Assembly: GCF_014843845.1 (NCBI RefSeq)
Contig: NZ_JHQS01000013.1
Span: forward strand, 84,063-148,062
Length of the DNA stretch: 64,000 bases
Source of the DNA: Mesorhizobium amorphae
GTDB lineage: Bacteria > Pseudomonadota > Alphaproteobacteria > Rhizobiales > Rhizobiaceae
Direction of reading: 5' to 3'
The notes under the pieces are model-generated. The model saw only the letters and a list, made by a program, of their open reading frames with translations. It was not told the origin of the DNA and did not search any database. Both the position numbers and the translations under genes were made by a program. Positions 39,033 through 48,525 of this stretch are shown here, one piece after another (the first letter of the stretch is position 1; every line of letters begins with the position of its first letter).

Positions 39033-40868
39033 ATGTGCGGCATCTGTGGATGGATTGATTTCGATCGCGACCTAGGAGGTCCCGACGCGCGAAGGGAGCT
39101 TGCCGACATGACGGCCACCATGGCCTACCGCGGTCCGGACGACGAGGGGACTTGGATCGACGGGACCGCGGCGCTGGGACACCGCCGCCTGGCGATCATC
39201 GACATCCAGGGCGGTCGCCAGCCGATGACGCTCCAGGACGGCGGCCGACCCGCGTTGGCGCTCGTCTACACGGGCGAGACTTACAACTACCGCGAGCTGC
39301 GTCAACGGCTCGCCGCCCTGGGCCACCGGTTCGACACGAGCAGTGACACCGAGGTGGTGCTGCACGCCCACCGCGAGTGGGGCCACCGCGACCCCCGCAC
39401 CGCCGTGAGCGAACTCAACGGGATGTTCGCCTACGCACTCTGGGACGCCGCCAAGCGCGAACTGCTTCTCATACGCGACCGGCTCGGCATCAAGCCGCTT
39501 TACTACTACCCCACCGAGCACGGAGTGTTATTCGGCTCTGAGCCAAAGGCGATCCTCGCCAATAGTCTCGCGGAACGGGCCATGGACGCCAAGGGGCTTC
39601 GTCGCGCCCTATGCCCCATCGCCGACCCGTACAACACCGTGTTCCGCGGCATGCGTGAGGTACGGCCCGGCCACATCGTCCGCGTGACCCGCGACGGCAT
39701 CCAGCAGATGAGCTACTGGCAGCTCACCGACAGCGGCCACACCGACGATGTGCCTACCACCGTTCGGCGCGTCCGCGAGTTGCTCGATGACACGATCCAG
39801 CGGCAGCTCATCGCCGACGTGCCGCTGTGCACGCTCTTGTCGGGTGGGCTTGATTCATCGGCCATGACTGCACTGGCCGCTCGCTTCAGCGACGAACGGA
39901 TCCGGTCCTTCGCCCTCGACTTCGTTGACTACACCGACAACTTTACCCCCGGCCCGGGGCGGCCCACACCCGACGGGCCGTACGTGCAGGAGGTCGCGAA
40001 GTTCGTTGGTACGGACCACACGGACATTACGTTGTCGGCGGACGAACTCATGGACCCGAGCGTGCGGGCCGCCACCCTCCACGCCCGCGACCTACCGTTG
40101 ACCTTGGGCAACCTTGATAGCTCGCTCTATCTGCTGTTCCGGGCGATCGGGCAACACTCGACGGTGGCCCTGTCCGGCGAGGCGGCCGACGAGCTTTTCG
40201 GCGGCTACTACTCGGTTTTCCACGATCCCGCGCACGTTCAGCGCGACACGTTTCCCTGGTACGAAGTCAGCGAATGTATCGCACTACAGTCCCTAGACCC
40301 CGGCCTCGTCGAGAAACTCGACCTCCCTGGTTATCTCGACGAGCAGTACCGCACGGCACTTGCTGAAGTACCCGCCCTGACCGGGCCGGCTTCGGCCGAT
40401 CCGCACGAGCGTCGCATGCGTGAGGTCTGCTACCTCGTTCTCACGCGTTACCTGCCGACTCTGCTCGACCGCAAGGATCGGCTGAGCATGGCTTTGGGTC
40501 TCGAGGTGCGGGTCCCCTACTGCGACCACCGCCTCGTTGAGTACGTGTTCGGCACCCCATGGGCCCACAAGACTTTCGACAGGCGCGAGAAGAGCCTGCT
40601 GCGGGCCGCCACCGCGGACCTGCTGCCGCAGTCGGTGGTGCAGCGAGTCAAGAGCGGGTATCCGGCTATTCAGGATTCGACCTACGACACAATGCTGCGC
40701 AACCGGTTCACCGCGCTGCTGAATGACCGCAATGCGGCAGTGGCACCGCTGCTGTCCGTCGACGGCTCTCGAGCGTTGCTCAATGCGACCGACGACCTCA
40801 TGGGGGTGGAGCATATCCTGATCCTCCAGGATTTCCTGACCGATTACAACGTGAGCCTCGCGGTCTGA
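39033..40868 (+). CDS. asnB: Asparagine synthetase (glutamine-hydrolysing), AsnB type
   Basis: 611 residues with ATG after AAGGAGCGAAAAT. The class II glutaminase domain begins MCGICGWIDFDRD, with Cys2 as nucleophile; AMAYRGPDDEG-like, LGHRRLAIIDIQGGRQPM and LVYTGETYNYRELR segments follow. The ammonia-ligase domain has the PP-loop CTLLSGGLDSSAMTALAARF and STVALSGEAADELFGGYYSV, then RYLPTLLDRKDRLSMALGLE and VRVPYCDHRLVEYVFG. All key residues are present. It amidates aspartate or, as paralogues in biosynthetic clusters do, another carboxylate using glutamine and ATP. It stands alone between IS remnants. Its strong C/G third-position bias and residue style resemble actinobacterial enzymes, a possible sign of distant transfer (impression, not measured). 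Confidence 0.93.
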   Translation: MCGICGWIDFDRDLGGPDARRELADMTATMAYRGPDDEGTWIDGTAALGHRRLAIIDIQGGRQPMTLQDGGRPALALVYTGETYNYRELRQRLAALGHRFDTSSDTEVVLHAHREWGHRDPRTAVSELNGMFAYALWDAAKRELLLIRDRLGIKPLYYYPTEHGVLFGSEPKAILANSLAERAMDAKGLRRALCPIADPYNTVFRGMREVRPGHIVRVTRDGIQQMSYWQLTDSGHTDDVPTTVRRVRELLDDTIQRQLIADVPLCTLLSGGLDSSAMTALAARFSDERIRSFALDFVDYTDNFTPGPGRPTPDGPYVQEVAKFVGTDHTDITLSADELMDPSVRAATLHARDLPLTLGNLDSSLYLLFRAIGQHSTVALSGEAADELFGGYYSVFHDPAHVQRDTFPWYEVSECIALQSLDPGLVEKLDLPGYLDEQYRTALAEVPALTGPASADPHERRMREVCYLVLTRYLPTLLDRKDRLSMALGLEVRVPYCDHRLVEYVFGTPWAHKTFDRREKSLLRAATADLLPQSVVQRVKSGYPAIQDSTYDTMLRNRFTALLNDRNAAVAPLLSVDGSRALLNATDDLMGVEHILILQDFLTDYNVSLAV

Positions 40869-40994
40869 GACGGCGGAAGACGCATAAGGATAGCAAAGGA
40901 GGCCCGGGCGCCCGCAGCGTCCTTGTCGGAACCTATGGCGTAACCATACGGCGTGGGCCGCGGCAGGCGCCGTTTTCCGTGTTAGACTGCTTGC

Positions 40995-41045
40995 ATGGAG
41001 ATGGACACCGACAAGATCGATGATGCCGTTCTGGGCTTGCTTTGG
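40995..41045 (+). pseudogene. Start of a DUF6429-like protein, truncated
   Basis: MEMDTDKIDDAVLGLLW matches the beginning of the small DUF6429 family as I remember it. After 17 codons the sequence turns into unrelated frames. DUF6429 genes are common beside rhizobial IS elements. Confidence 0.45.
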
Positions 41046-41269
41046 CCAACTCGCAGTTGTTGCGCCATCGATCAGACCCGCGGCAGCAACGTCGCCAACA
41101 GCTCGGTCGCCCAGAGCGCCGCGACGCCGTGGAGGATGAAGCAGCACATGAGCATCAATCCGGCGTTAGGGGAGACAACAAACGCACAAACGGTCACCTG
41201 CGACAGCTGCTCATCCGTTGCCACTTTTTGGTTTTAATACTGCCGCATCCGCATCCGGTGCGCGATCCC

Positions 41270-41981
41270 AGTCCGTTTTGAAGATCACGGATGAGCGTTT
41301 CGGCGGATGAGATTGCCGCCCATAGCGACAAGGATCATGGCTGGGAGACGTCGATGCGCTTCTCGTAGTCGCGCACGAGGCAAAGGTCCGCTCGACGACC
41401 CAGCGGCGGGGCAAGACTTCGAAGCCCTTCTGGTCGTCGGATCGACGGATGATGTCGACCACGAAGTCGAGATAGGTGGCTTTGTCCATGAGCTTCAGCC
41501 GGTCATAGGCGCCGTCGGCGAACAGATGCTTGACCCAAGGCCAGCGCTTGCGGATACCATCCAGGATCGCCTGAGCGCCGGCACTGTCGGAGATATCGGC
41601 GGTGGTGAGATTGACCATCAACAGCCGTCCATCCGTATCGAAGGCAATGTGTCGCTTGCGGCCGACGATCTTCTTGCCGGCGTCGTAACCCCTTGTTTCA
41701 GCTTGCGGAGCCTTGACCGACTGGCTGTCGATCACGCCAGCCCTGGGACTGGCCTCGCGCCCAGCTCGCTCGCGATCCAGCATCAGCGCCACGTCGTGGA
41801 TAGCCTGAAACAGAAAGCGCCGCGCCAATTCGCGGAACCAGCCGTAGACCGTCTGCCAGGGTCCGAAATGGATCGGCAGCATCCGCCAACCGCAACCGGA
41901 GCGGACCAGGTAGCGCACCGCGTTGACCACCTCCCGGAAATCAACCTCGCGGGAATCGCCCGAGCCTTCTCCAGGGTCCAC
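41270..41981 (-). pseudogene. IS5-family transposase, damaged at both ends
   Basis: DFREVVNAVRYLVRSGCGWR, HFGPWQTVYGWFREL, the DDE aspartate AGVIDSQSVKAPQAETRGYD, KKIVGRKRHIAFDTDGRLL and FADGAYDRLKL, then EVLPRRWVVERTFA. A frameshift near 41380 moves the final RRLVRDYEKRIDVS-type segment out of frame. The usual N-terminal sequence before DFREVVN is also missing or altered. Confidence 0.85.
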
Positions 41982-42141
41982 CTCCCGGCGTCAGGGGATT
42001 AAGCCTGTGGCGTTGTCTGCGTCGACCTCGTTGCGTGCATGTCCATGCTGTTCCTCCGGTTCTGGCTTTGCGGGGTCATTGCTGTCTGATTGACGACAAA
42101 CGGAAAGGACATTTGACCCGCTCTCGTTCGTCCTCAGGCGG

Positions 42142-42893
42142 TCATGAGCCTCGATAGTCGAGGCCGATATCCAGTATCGGCGCGCTGTGGGTCAGTCGAC
42201 CGATGGAAATCAGATCAACGCCGGTCGCGGCAATCGCTCGCGCCGTATCGGATGTGATCCTGCCCGAAGCCTCGGTGATTGCTCGACCGCCAACGATTGC
42301 GACGGCGCAGCGGAGATCGTCGAGGGACATGTTGTCGAGTAGGACCGCATCGGGAGAAAAGCCAAGTACCTCCTCCAACTGGGCCAGCGTATCGACTTCG
42401 ACTTCGATCTTGACCAGATACCGGCCCCGCTTCTTGCCCGCTCGAGCGCGAGGCGAACGCCGCCGGCGATGGCGATGTGGTTGTCCTTGATCAGAATGGC
42501 GTCGTCGAGGCCGAAGCGGTGATTGGATCCGCCACCGGCGCGCACCGCGTACTTTTCGACTGCCCGCAAACCGGGCGTCGTCTTGCGGGTGCAGACGATC
42601 TTGGCGCCATGTCCGCGAACCGCAGCGGCGATCGATGCGTTGCCGTAGCGATGCCGCTCAGATAACAAAGAAAATTGAGTGCCGTCCGTTCGGCTGTAAG
42701 AATGGCCCGGGCCGGGCCAACCACGGATGCAATGACCTCTCCATGCGTGACATTATTGCCGTCTGCCCGCTCCACCGAGATTTCGACGTCAGGATCGATC
42801 AGGCGGAAAGCGAGCATCGCCAGATCGAGGGCGGGGGTTCCCGCCACGCTTTCAGCGACCCAGCGTGCGCACACGACGGCCTCGGTCAACGAG
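42142..42893 (-). pseudogene. nadC: Nicotinate-nucleotide pyrophosphorylase (carboxylating), truncated and frameshifted
   Basis: Three frames together give most of Nad[41 protein letters not shown], then [60 protein letters not shown], then [20 protein letters not shown] and [20 protein letters not shown], ending LDIGLDYRGS. Frame changes lie near 42640 and 42420. The N terminus (about 50 residues) is replaced by other sequence near 42893. NadC converts quinolinate to nicotinate mononucleotide in NAD synthesis. nadABC are known from mesorhizobial symbiosis islands; nadA and nadB are not in this window. Confidence 0.88.
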
Positions 42894-42899
42894 TTGCTG

Positions 42900-43205
42900 G
42901 CGAGCCTATTGGCGCCAAGCTTCAAGCAGTTCACCGCGAATGTGAAGACCGCCAGCCCTTGCTTCTTCATTTTCGGCCAATCGCTCGCCGCGAATGACGA
43001 CCACATCCTTAACCGCATAGCACGTGGCAAGTTTCGCAAGCTCTATGTTGGCATCTATGGTGAGCCAACATCCGCGGATAACCAGCGGATCATGAACCGA
43101 GCGAACGAGCTAGCGGCGCAGCGCAATGAAAAATCGGCACTTGATGTCGTCTTTTACGATGCTGCTACAGCTCATGTCTGGGGGGTAGGCTTCGAAGCGG
43201 AATGA
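42900..43205 (+). pseudogene. C-terminal remnant of a DUF4917-like protein
   Basis: From about 42900 the plus strand reads FFIFGQSLAANDDHILNRIA, RGKFRKLYVGIYGEPTSADN, QRIMNRANELAAQRNEKSAL and DVVFYDAATAHVW, ending at 43205. This resembles the end of DUF4917 proteins (fold related to SIR2-like domains). The upstream half of the open frame is the shadow of nadC, so only the C terminus survives. The family assignment is from memory. Confidence 0.45.
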
Positions 43206-43709
43206 CTGGCCAATCAGGTCATCGAGCCGGAAGCTGACGGGCCAGTAACGGCCCAAAATCGAACCTTCAATGCCGCGATGCAGATCGCCGTCCGTTGGCG
43301 CGAAGCTGACTTCTGCGCCGTCGGAAAGCAAAGTCGTTTTCGGGTTCGATGTTCGTCTTTTGCGCTTCGAAAGTCGCATAATTGGCAGTGTCGAATACAG
43401 GTCTGAAACCATCGGGTTCGAACCGACGGTGTGCTTCAATGCCTCACCTTTGGCGTCGTCAGATGACAACCCCGGAAGCCATATTCACGAATCCTCCGGC
43501 CCAGGCAAGCAACTGGATGGCTTTCGGGTTTTTATGCTTACCGGGCGGCGCTCGGGCAGCCAAACGACCCAACGAGATTGCAAATCCACCCGCAGACGGC
43601 TGGGGGTGGGGTCGGAACAAGAGCAGTGCGAAATCGATGGGATGGAAGGCTCCCGCTCCGCCGGAGCTAGGTTGGCATCGGCTAGGATGGACAAACCGGG
43701 AGCGTTCGA
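43206..43709. other. No confidently recognised gene
   Basis: A minus-strand frame at 43110-43469 (119 residues, with YWPVSFRLDDLIGQSFRFEA) overlaps the DUF4917 remnant and could be a small hypothetical protein, but I cannot assign it. The rest up to the IS110 gene is probably its left non-coding end. Confidence 0.35.
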
Positions 43710-44759
43710 ATGGAAGAGATTTCTACCGTTGGCATCGACCTTGCGAAGTGGGTGTTTCAGATTCACGCGATTGATGGCGCAGGCAAGGTCGTTATCCGGC
43801 GCCAGTTGCGACGCCAGCAGATGTTGAAGTTCTTTGAGCAACTGGCACCTTGCCGGATTGGGATGGAAGCATGCGGGACTGCCCACTATTGGGCGCGCGA
43901 ACTTTCGGCATTTGGGCACGACGTGCGGCTTATGCCGCCGGCCTATGTAAAACCCTATGTCAAGCGACAGAAGAACGATGCCGCGGACGCAGAGACGATC
44001 TGTGAGGCAGTGATGCGCCCGACGATGCGCTTCGTGCCGATAAAATCGGTCGAACAGCAATCAGCGGCTATGCTGCATCGCTCACGAGCTCTGCTCGTCA
44101 AGCAGCGGACGATGCTCCTGCATTCGATCCGCGCACATCTCTCCGAGCTCGGCATTGCCACTGGGGCCGGGATCAGCCAGATGACCCGTGTCATCCGGGA
44201 ACTCGCACAAGGCGAGCGCACCGACCTCCCTGAGCTTGCCCGGTTCGTGCTTGAAGCGTTGGCCAGGTTGGTGTGCGATCTCGCGCAGAGACTTCAGGCG
44301 ATCGAAAAGAAACTGGTCTCCTGGCATTACCGAAACGATCTGTCGAACCGACTGGAGACCATTTCTGGAGTGGGCTTTGTCACGGCATCAGCGCTCGCTT
44401 CTATCGTTCCTGACCCAGAGGTTTTCAGATCAGGGAGACATTTCGCCGCCTGGCTTGGCTTGGTGCCGCGACAAAATTCTTCTGGAGGCAAGACGCGCCT
44501 CGGTCGTATCAGCAAGCAAGGAAATCGACACATCCGGCAACTGCTCATTCTTGGTGCAACATCGGTGCTGCGATATGTTCGCCGTGACGGAGACGGCGGG
44601 TCGAGCTGGATCGGCGGCTTGTTGCGGCGCCGGCCGCCAAAGGTTGTCGCCGTCGCTCTTGCCAACAAGATGGCTCGTATCGCATGGTCGATCATGAGGC
44701 GTGGCGGTGAGTATGAGGAAATCAACGAACTGAGAACGGCCCAGCAAATCAGCAGCTGA
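43710..44759 (+). CDS. IS110-family transposase, intact
   Basis: 349 residues without interruption. N-terminal DEDD domain: STVGIDLAKWVFQIHAIDGA, RIGMEACGTAHYWARELSAF, YVKRQKNDAADAETICEAVM. C-terminal Transposase_20: TISGVGFVTASALASIVPDP, FAAWLGLVPRQNSSGGKTRL, VVAVALANKMARIAWSIMRR. The only complete IS110 gene in the window, so the best candidate for recent activity. Element ends not determined. Confidence 0.93.
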   Translation: MEEISTVGIDLAKWVFQIHAIDGAGKVVIRRQLRRQQMLKFFEQLAPCRIGMEACGTAHYWARELSAFGHDVRLMPPAYVKPYVKRQKNDAADAETICEAVMRPTMRFVPIKSVEQQSAAMLHRSRALLVKQRTMLLHSIRAHLSELGIATGAGISQMTRVIRELAQGERTDLPELARFVLEALARLVCDLAQRLQAIEKKLVSWHYRNDLSNRLETISGVGFVTASALASIVPDPEVFRSGRHFAAWLGLVPRQNSSGGKTRLGRISKQGNRHIRQLLILGATSVLRYVRRDGDGGSSWIGGLLRRRPPKVVAVALANKMARIAWSIMRRGGEYEEINELRTAQQISS

Positions 44760-44858
44760 GCCCGTTCAAAGTATGAGGCGAAAGAGGTAAGTGAAGGCAG
44801 CAACTCGAACCCGAGGGATCAGCCGAACCCGTTTAGCGTAGCGGACGTTAAAGTCCGT

Positions 44859-45717
44859 CTATTCTAATCGATTGGGGGCATGATCCTGGCGGAACCCTTC
44901 AAGGCCAGCAGTCGAACCAATGGCTGCAACTGCATGACCGACGTCAAATCCAACCACGATATCGTCCGCGTAACGCACGATGATCATGTCGCCGGAGGCC
45001 TCGCGTAGTCGCCAACGATCGGCCCAAAGATCGAAGACGTAGTGCAGGTAGATATTGGCAAGCAGCGGCGAAATCACCGAACCCTGCCCGGTTCCCCTTT
45101 CACTAACTGTGACGATCCCCTCTTCCAGAACACCCGCCCTGAGCCATTTGCGGATCAGGCGGTCGGCGTCTGGAATGTAGCTCACCTTCCGCGTTTCGAT
45201 CCCGACAAACAGGGCGTCCAGCGCATCGTGCTAGCCGCGCTCCGGTCGGAACCCATAGATAGATTTGGTTCAGCACCGCCGCCGTCGCCCTCTAGACGAT
45301 CTTGTCTTCAAGGGCGGCAATCGCGAGCGGCCGCTGCCGACCGTCTGGCTTCGGTATATACGTGCGCCGTGACGGTAGGGCACGATACGCTCCCCGTTGA
45401 ACCCGATCGTGCAGGTCCGCGATCCTTTGATCGAGGTCTACCTCGTAGGTTCGCCACGTTTGTCCGTCCACGCCGGGGGCCGCGTTACGCTCGAGTGCGT
45501 AGAACGCCGTCCTCAGTATCTCTGGATTGATGTGGTGGAAGAGCGCGGTGCACTTCTCCTTCTTCCTTTGCCTAGCGGCTTGCCGTATGCGGTCCAGCGC
45601 ATGGGACACACTTTCCCGGTCCTGTGTCCGGCGCGTGCTTTGCTGATCCGCATTTCCCTTGGTTCCTGCCCTTGGCTCCCCTTCCTCCGCCATCGGTATT
45701 CCCGACTTTGTTCGCAA
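44859..45717 (-). pseudogene. ltrA: Group II intron reverse transcriptase, truncated and frameshifted
   Basis: The N-terminal frame reads HINPEILRTAFYALERNAAP, GVDGQTWRTYEVDL and RRTYIPKPDGRQRPLAIAAL (RT-0 to RT-2). Degraded sequence follows, then LIRKWLRAGVLEEG, GTGQGSVISPLLANIYLHYV and MIIVRYADDIVVGF (catalytic YADD). The thumb and maturase domain are missing. Confidence 0.85.
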
Positions 45718-46126
45718 GGTTCGTAGCTACTATGGCAGGATCTGGCTCCTCGAGATCGTTCATCACCGGCTTCGGCTCCTCGCCTTCCCGATGCGGACCA
45801 GCCATGGTATCCCACTCTGGCCAATCCCGAGGCCCCCCGGTTCCCGCGCAAGGAGCGTCCGTGCATGCCAGGTCTCAGACCACGTCGGGTTGAGCCGGCA
45901 CTCGCGCTGTCGCGCCGGCTCATATTGCCTTCCGCACACAAGACGAACGTCGGCACCCGAGAAGCGTCAATTTCGTGGTTCAATGGCTGGCCTACGCGCT
46001 CCCCTGTCAACGCTTCACGGGCGGCCTCCCGACCGACCGCGCATGACTCGGGGCCAATGTGGATCGCTACTCCTTCATCGTGATGGACTTTCACCATCTA
46101 CTCCTTGCCGGTTTGTACCGGCGCAC
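44859..46126 (-). mobile_element. Group II intron, 5' part (RNA plus truncated reverse transcriptase gene)
   Basis: On the minus strand an intron-type 5' end starts at 46126 with GTGCGCCGGTACAAACCGGC, followed by AAGGAGTAGATGGTGAAAGT, which is the domain I start of bacterial group II introns. About 410 bases of RNA domains precede the reverse-transcriptase gene. Sequence recognisable as intron ends near 44859, without maturase X domain, domain V or domain VI. Confidence 0.75.
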
Positions 46127-46166
46127 CTTGTTCTGACCCCTTGAAGGCGAGCGCTCGTTCGTCTGG

Positions 46167-46955
46167 TCACAGCGACGTAAGATCGAGCTCGGCAGCCCGG
46201 TTGGTCTCGAAGAATTTCAGCATGCGATCGCGAAAGAGGACCGCATGTTCCTTGGCCAGGCAGTCGGCTTGCTCGGCGTCGCGTCGGCGGATCGCGTCTA
46301 CCATGCGGCGATGGTGTTGCCGCACGGTCTCGTGATAGCGTCCGTCCGGCGGGTCGCCGCGGTCGGTGGTTAAGGCCATGCGCGCCAGGCGAATAGTCTG
46401 TGTAGCGATGATCCGGTAGTGCTCCTCGACAAACCGATTGCCGCAGGCGCAGGCGATGGCCGCGTGGAAATCGCTGTTGGCGCTTGCCATCGCGTTGTAG
46501 TCGCCGGCATGCGAAGCCTCCTCGAATAGGAGGCAAGCGGCGTCGATCGCCACAAGGTCGCTCGCAGTGCATCGCACGGCGGCCCAGCGATTGATCGCCC
46601 GCTCGCATAGCTCACGTGCCTCGAGCAACGACGGAACCTCCGAAACCTCGAGGGGCGCAACACGCGCACCGCGGTTCGGCACGATCTGGACCAGCCCTTC
46701 CGAGGCGAGCTTGATGAGCGCCTCTCGTACTGGCGTTCGCGAGATGCCATAGCGCGCAACCAACCCTTGTTCCTCGATATCGGCACCGGGCGGGAGCTCA
46801 GCGCTTAGAATCTGGCCACGCAGCGCTTCGAAAATTGTCCGGCTCCCCGACCCCTTGGGCTTGCCGCGCGGGTTGGTGTTTGCCGCCAGGGACGATCGGT
46901 TGACCACGCGGACATTGGTACGTTTCACTTCGGAGTTCCTGACTGGCATAGCCAA
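46167..46955 (-). CDS. GntR-family transcriptional regulator, FCD subfamily
   Basis: 262 residues. The winged HTH has IEEQGLVARYGISRTPVREA and LIKLASEGLVQIVPNRGARV. The FCD domain includes SANSDFHAAIACACGNRFVE and the histidine in ETVRQHHRRMVDAIRRRD. An unusual 40-residue basic/polar N-terminal extension precedes the HTH. Divergent from the M24/ABC/racemase genes with about 105 bases between, so probably their regulator. Paralogous to, but distinct from, the regulator at 3178. Confidence 0.92.
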   Translation of the reverse strand: MAMPVRNSEVKRTNVRVVNRSSLAANTNPRGKPKGSGSRTIFEALRGQILSAELPPGADIEEQGLVARYGISRTPVREALIKLASEGLVQIVPNRGARVAPLEVSEVPSLLEARELCERAINRWAAVRCTASDLVAIDAACLLFEEASHAGDYNAMASANSDFHAAIACACGNRFVEEHYRIIATQTIRLARMALTTDRGDPPDGRYHETVRQHHRRMVDAIRRRDAEQADCLAKEHAVLFRDRMLKFFETNRAAELDLTSL

Positions 46956-47007
46956 CCTCCGTTTCGGACCTTGGCCTCAAATAACACACGCCCGCGCCTT
47001 GACTCAT

Positions 47008-47026
47008 ATAATACGCCGTGTATCTT
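47008..47026. promoter_or_regulatory. Possible operator in the GntR/M24 divergent promoter
   Basis: ATAATACGCCGTGTATCTT is an imperfect palindrome (AATAC-GCC-GTGTAT) in an AT-rich spacer between the divergent genes. Candidate site for the GntR regulator, on position and symmetry only. Confidence 0.35.
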
Positions 47027-47060
47027 AATCATTGTCTGTTGTGAATGAAAGTGGCGACCG

Positions 47061-48217
47061 ATGGGGCTTCATTTCACCCGTGACGAATTCGACAGCCGAT
47101 TAGAGCGGTGTCGCCGTATGCTCCAAGAGCAAAGCCTCGATGGGACCCTTCTCTTTAAACAAGAGAGCATGTATTACCTCACCGGCTTCGACCGTCTCGG
47201 CTATCTCTCTTTCCAGGCTTTGTTCGTTGGAACTGACGGAACGTTGGCGCTGTTGACCAGGGCGCCGGATGCAGCATTGGGCCGGTATAATTCGATTATT
47301 TCCGACATTGACATTTGGGTCGATAGGGACGGCGTCAATCCGGCACAAGAGATTAAGCGTTTTCTTGACGCGCGGAAAATGCGCGGAAAGCGGATTGGTA
47401 TCGAATACCACGCAGTCGGATTGTCAGCGCAACGTGGCAAGATGCTTGATGCCGCGCTTGAGGGATTCTGTAGTCTTCTCGACGCGTCCGCTCTTGTCGA
47501 TAACTTGCGCAGGGTAAAATCCGAAGCCGAGATCGCGTATGTACGCAAAGCCGCTACGCTCGCTGAGGCGGCGGCCGTCGAAGCTAATCGGTTGTCGGTG
47601 CCGGGAGCTTTCGAAGGCGACATTTACGCCGCGATGTACGGCGCGGTAATGCGTCAGGGCGGCGATCCACCCGGTTCTGGCACTTGGGTGCTGGGAAGTG
47701 GCGAAAGGGCGCATCTCATGCGTTATCATAGTGGGCGCCGCCGTCTTGCTGAGAATGATCTCGTCACGCACGAGTTCGGCGCCGCCTATCGACGCTATCA
47801 CGCTTGCCTCATGCATTGCGTGGTGATTGGCGAAGTTGATCCCCGTCACCAGGCAATGTTTGAGGCATGTCGAGACGCGCTGGAGGCCTGTGAAGAGGTG
47901 ACGCAGCCGGGGGGCGTACGCTTGGAGACATATTCGACGCTAAGGCCAGCACGATGACCGCGGCCGGGTTCGGCGGAAAGTTTCTTAATGTCTGCGGTTA
48001 TAGCCTTGGCGCTACTTATCCGCCGTCTTGGGCCGAAGAGCCTTTCATGTACACGGGGAACCCGCTTACCATTGAACCCGGTATGGTGCTGTTTATGCAC
48101 ATGATCATGTACGATCAAAGCGCCGGTCTCACGATGTCACTCGGAGAAACCGTTCTCGTGAGAGAGGGCGCATGCGAGCGCCTTACTCACGCGCCGCGAC
48201 AGCTGATAACGCATTGA
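47061..48217 (+). pseudogene. M24-family peptidase/creatinase-like hydrolase, one frameshift
   Basis: The first frame gives the N-terminal creatinase domain (RCRRMLQEQSLDGTLLFKQE, MYYLTGFDRLGYLSFQALFV) and the pita-bread start (LRRVKSEAEIAYVRKAATLA). At a run of six G near 47910 the frame changes and continues GDIFDAKASTMTAAGFGGKF, SLGATYPPSWAEEPFMY, PLTIEPGMVLFMHMIMYDQS and GETVLVREGACERL. Joined length about 385 residues, family-typical. Xaa-Pro-dipeptidase-like members in uptake operons cleave dipeptide-like or N-methylated guanidino compounds. A homopolymer frameshift may be a sequencing error, in which case the gene is intact. First gene of the unit running to 52052. Confidence 0.8.
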
Positions 48218-48525
48218 GCCCAAGAAAGAGATCGATAGGGAAAGAATACGTGATGCCAGGAGTCTGGCGTCATTGCGATCGAGACGATGAAGCCGACGGC
48301 CCGCAAGTCGAAACTGCTTTTGCAGTGCCCTCGGGATCTGATTAAGCGAGGTGATAACCGCGCGGAGATGATGTGGGCGTGGCGTTTGGCTGAAGTGATC
48401 GGGGCCGCGCGCCAAAGATATCGCCTCTGGATCCCGGGGGCTGAAGAGGCCTTGTCCTGTGATACCGCCGATAACCGCGTCACGTGAGTGCGAACGGCGA
48501 AGTGAAGCTGTTTGTCGTTGACTGA
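48218..48525. other. No recognisable gene
   Basis: About 300 bases between the M24 gene and the permease. Short frames on both strands only. It may hold an internal promoter or a small remnant. Confidence 0.4.

Noticed and set aside
41307..42002. 231-codon plus-strand open frame
   Set aside because: Antisense to the IS5-family transposase.
42675..42890. N-terminal part of the frame that ends in the DUF4917-like sequence
   Set aside because: Antisense to nadC coding sequence with clear motifs; only the portion after about 42900 looks like real protein.
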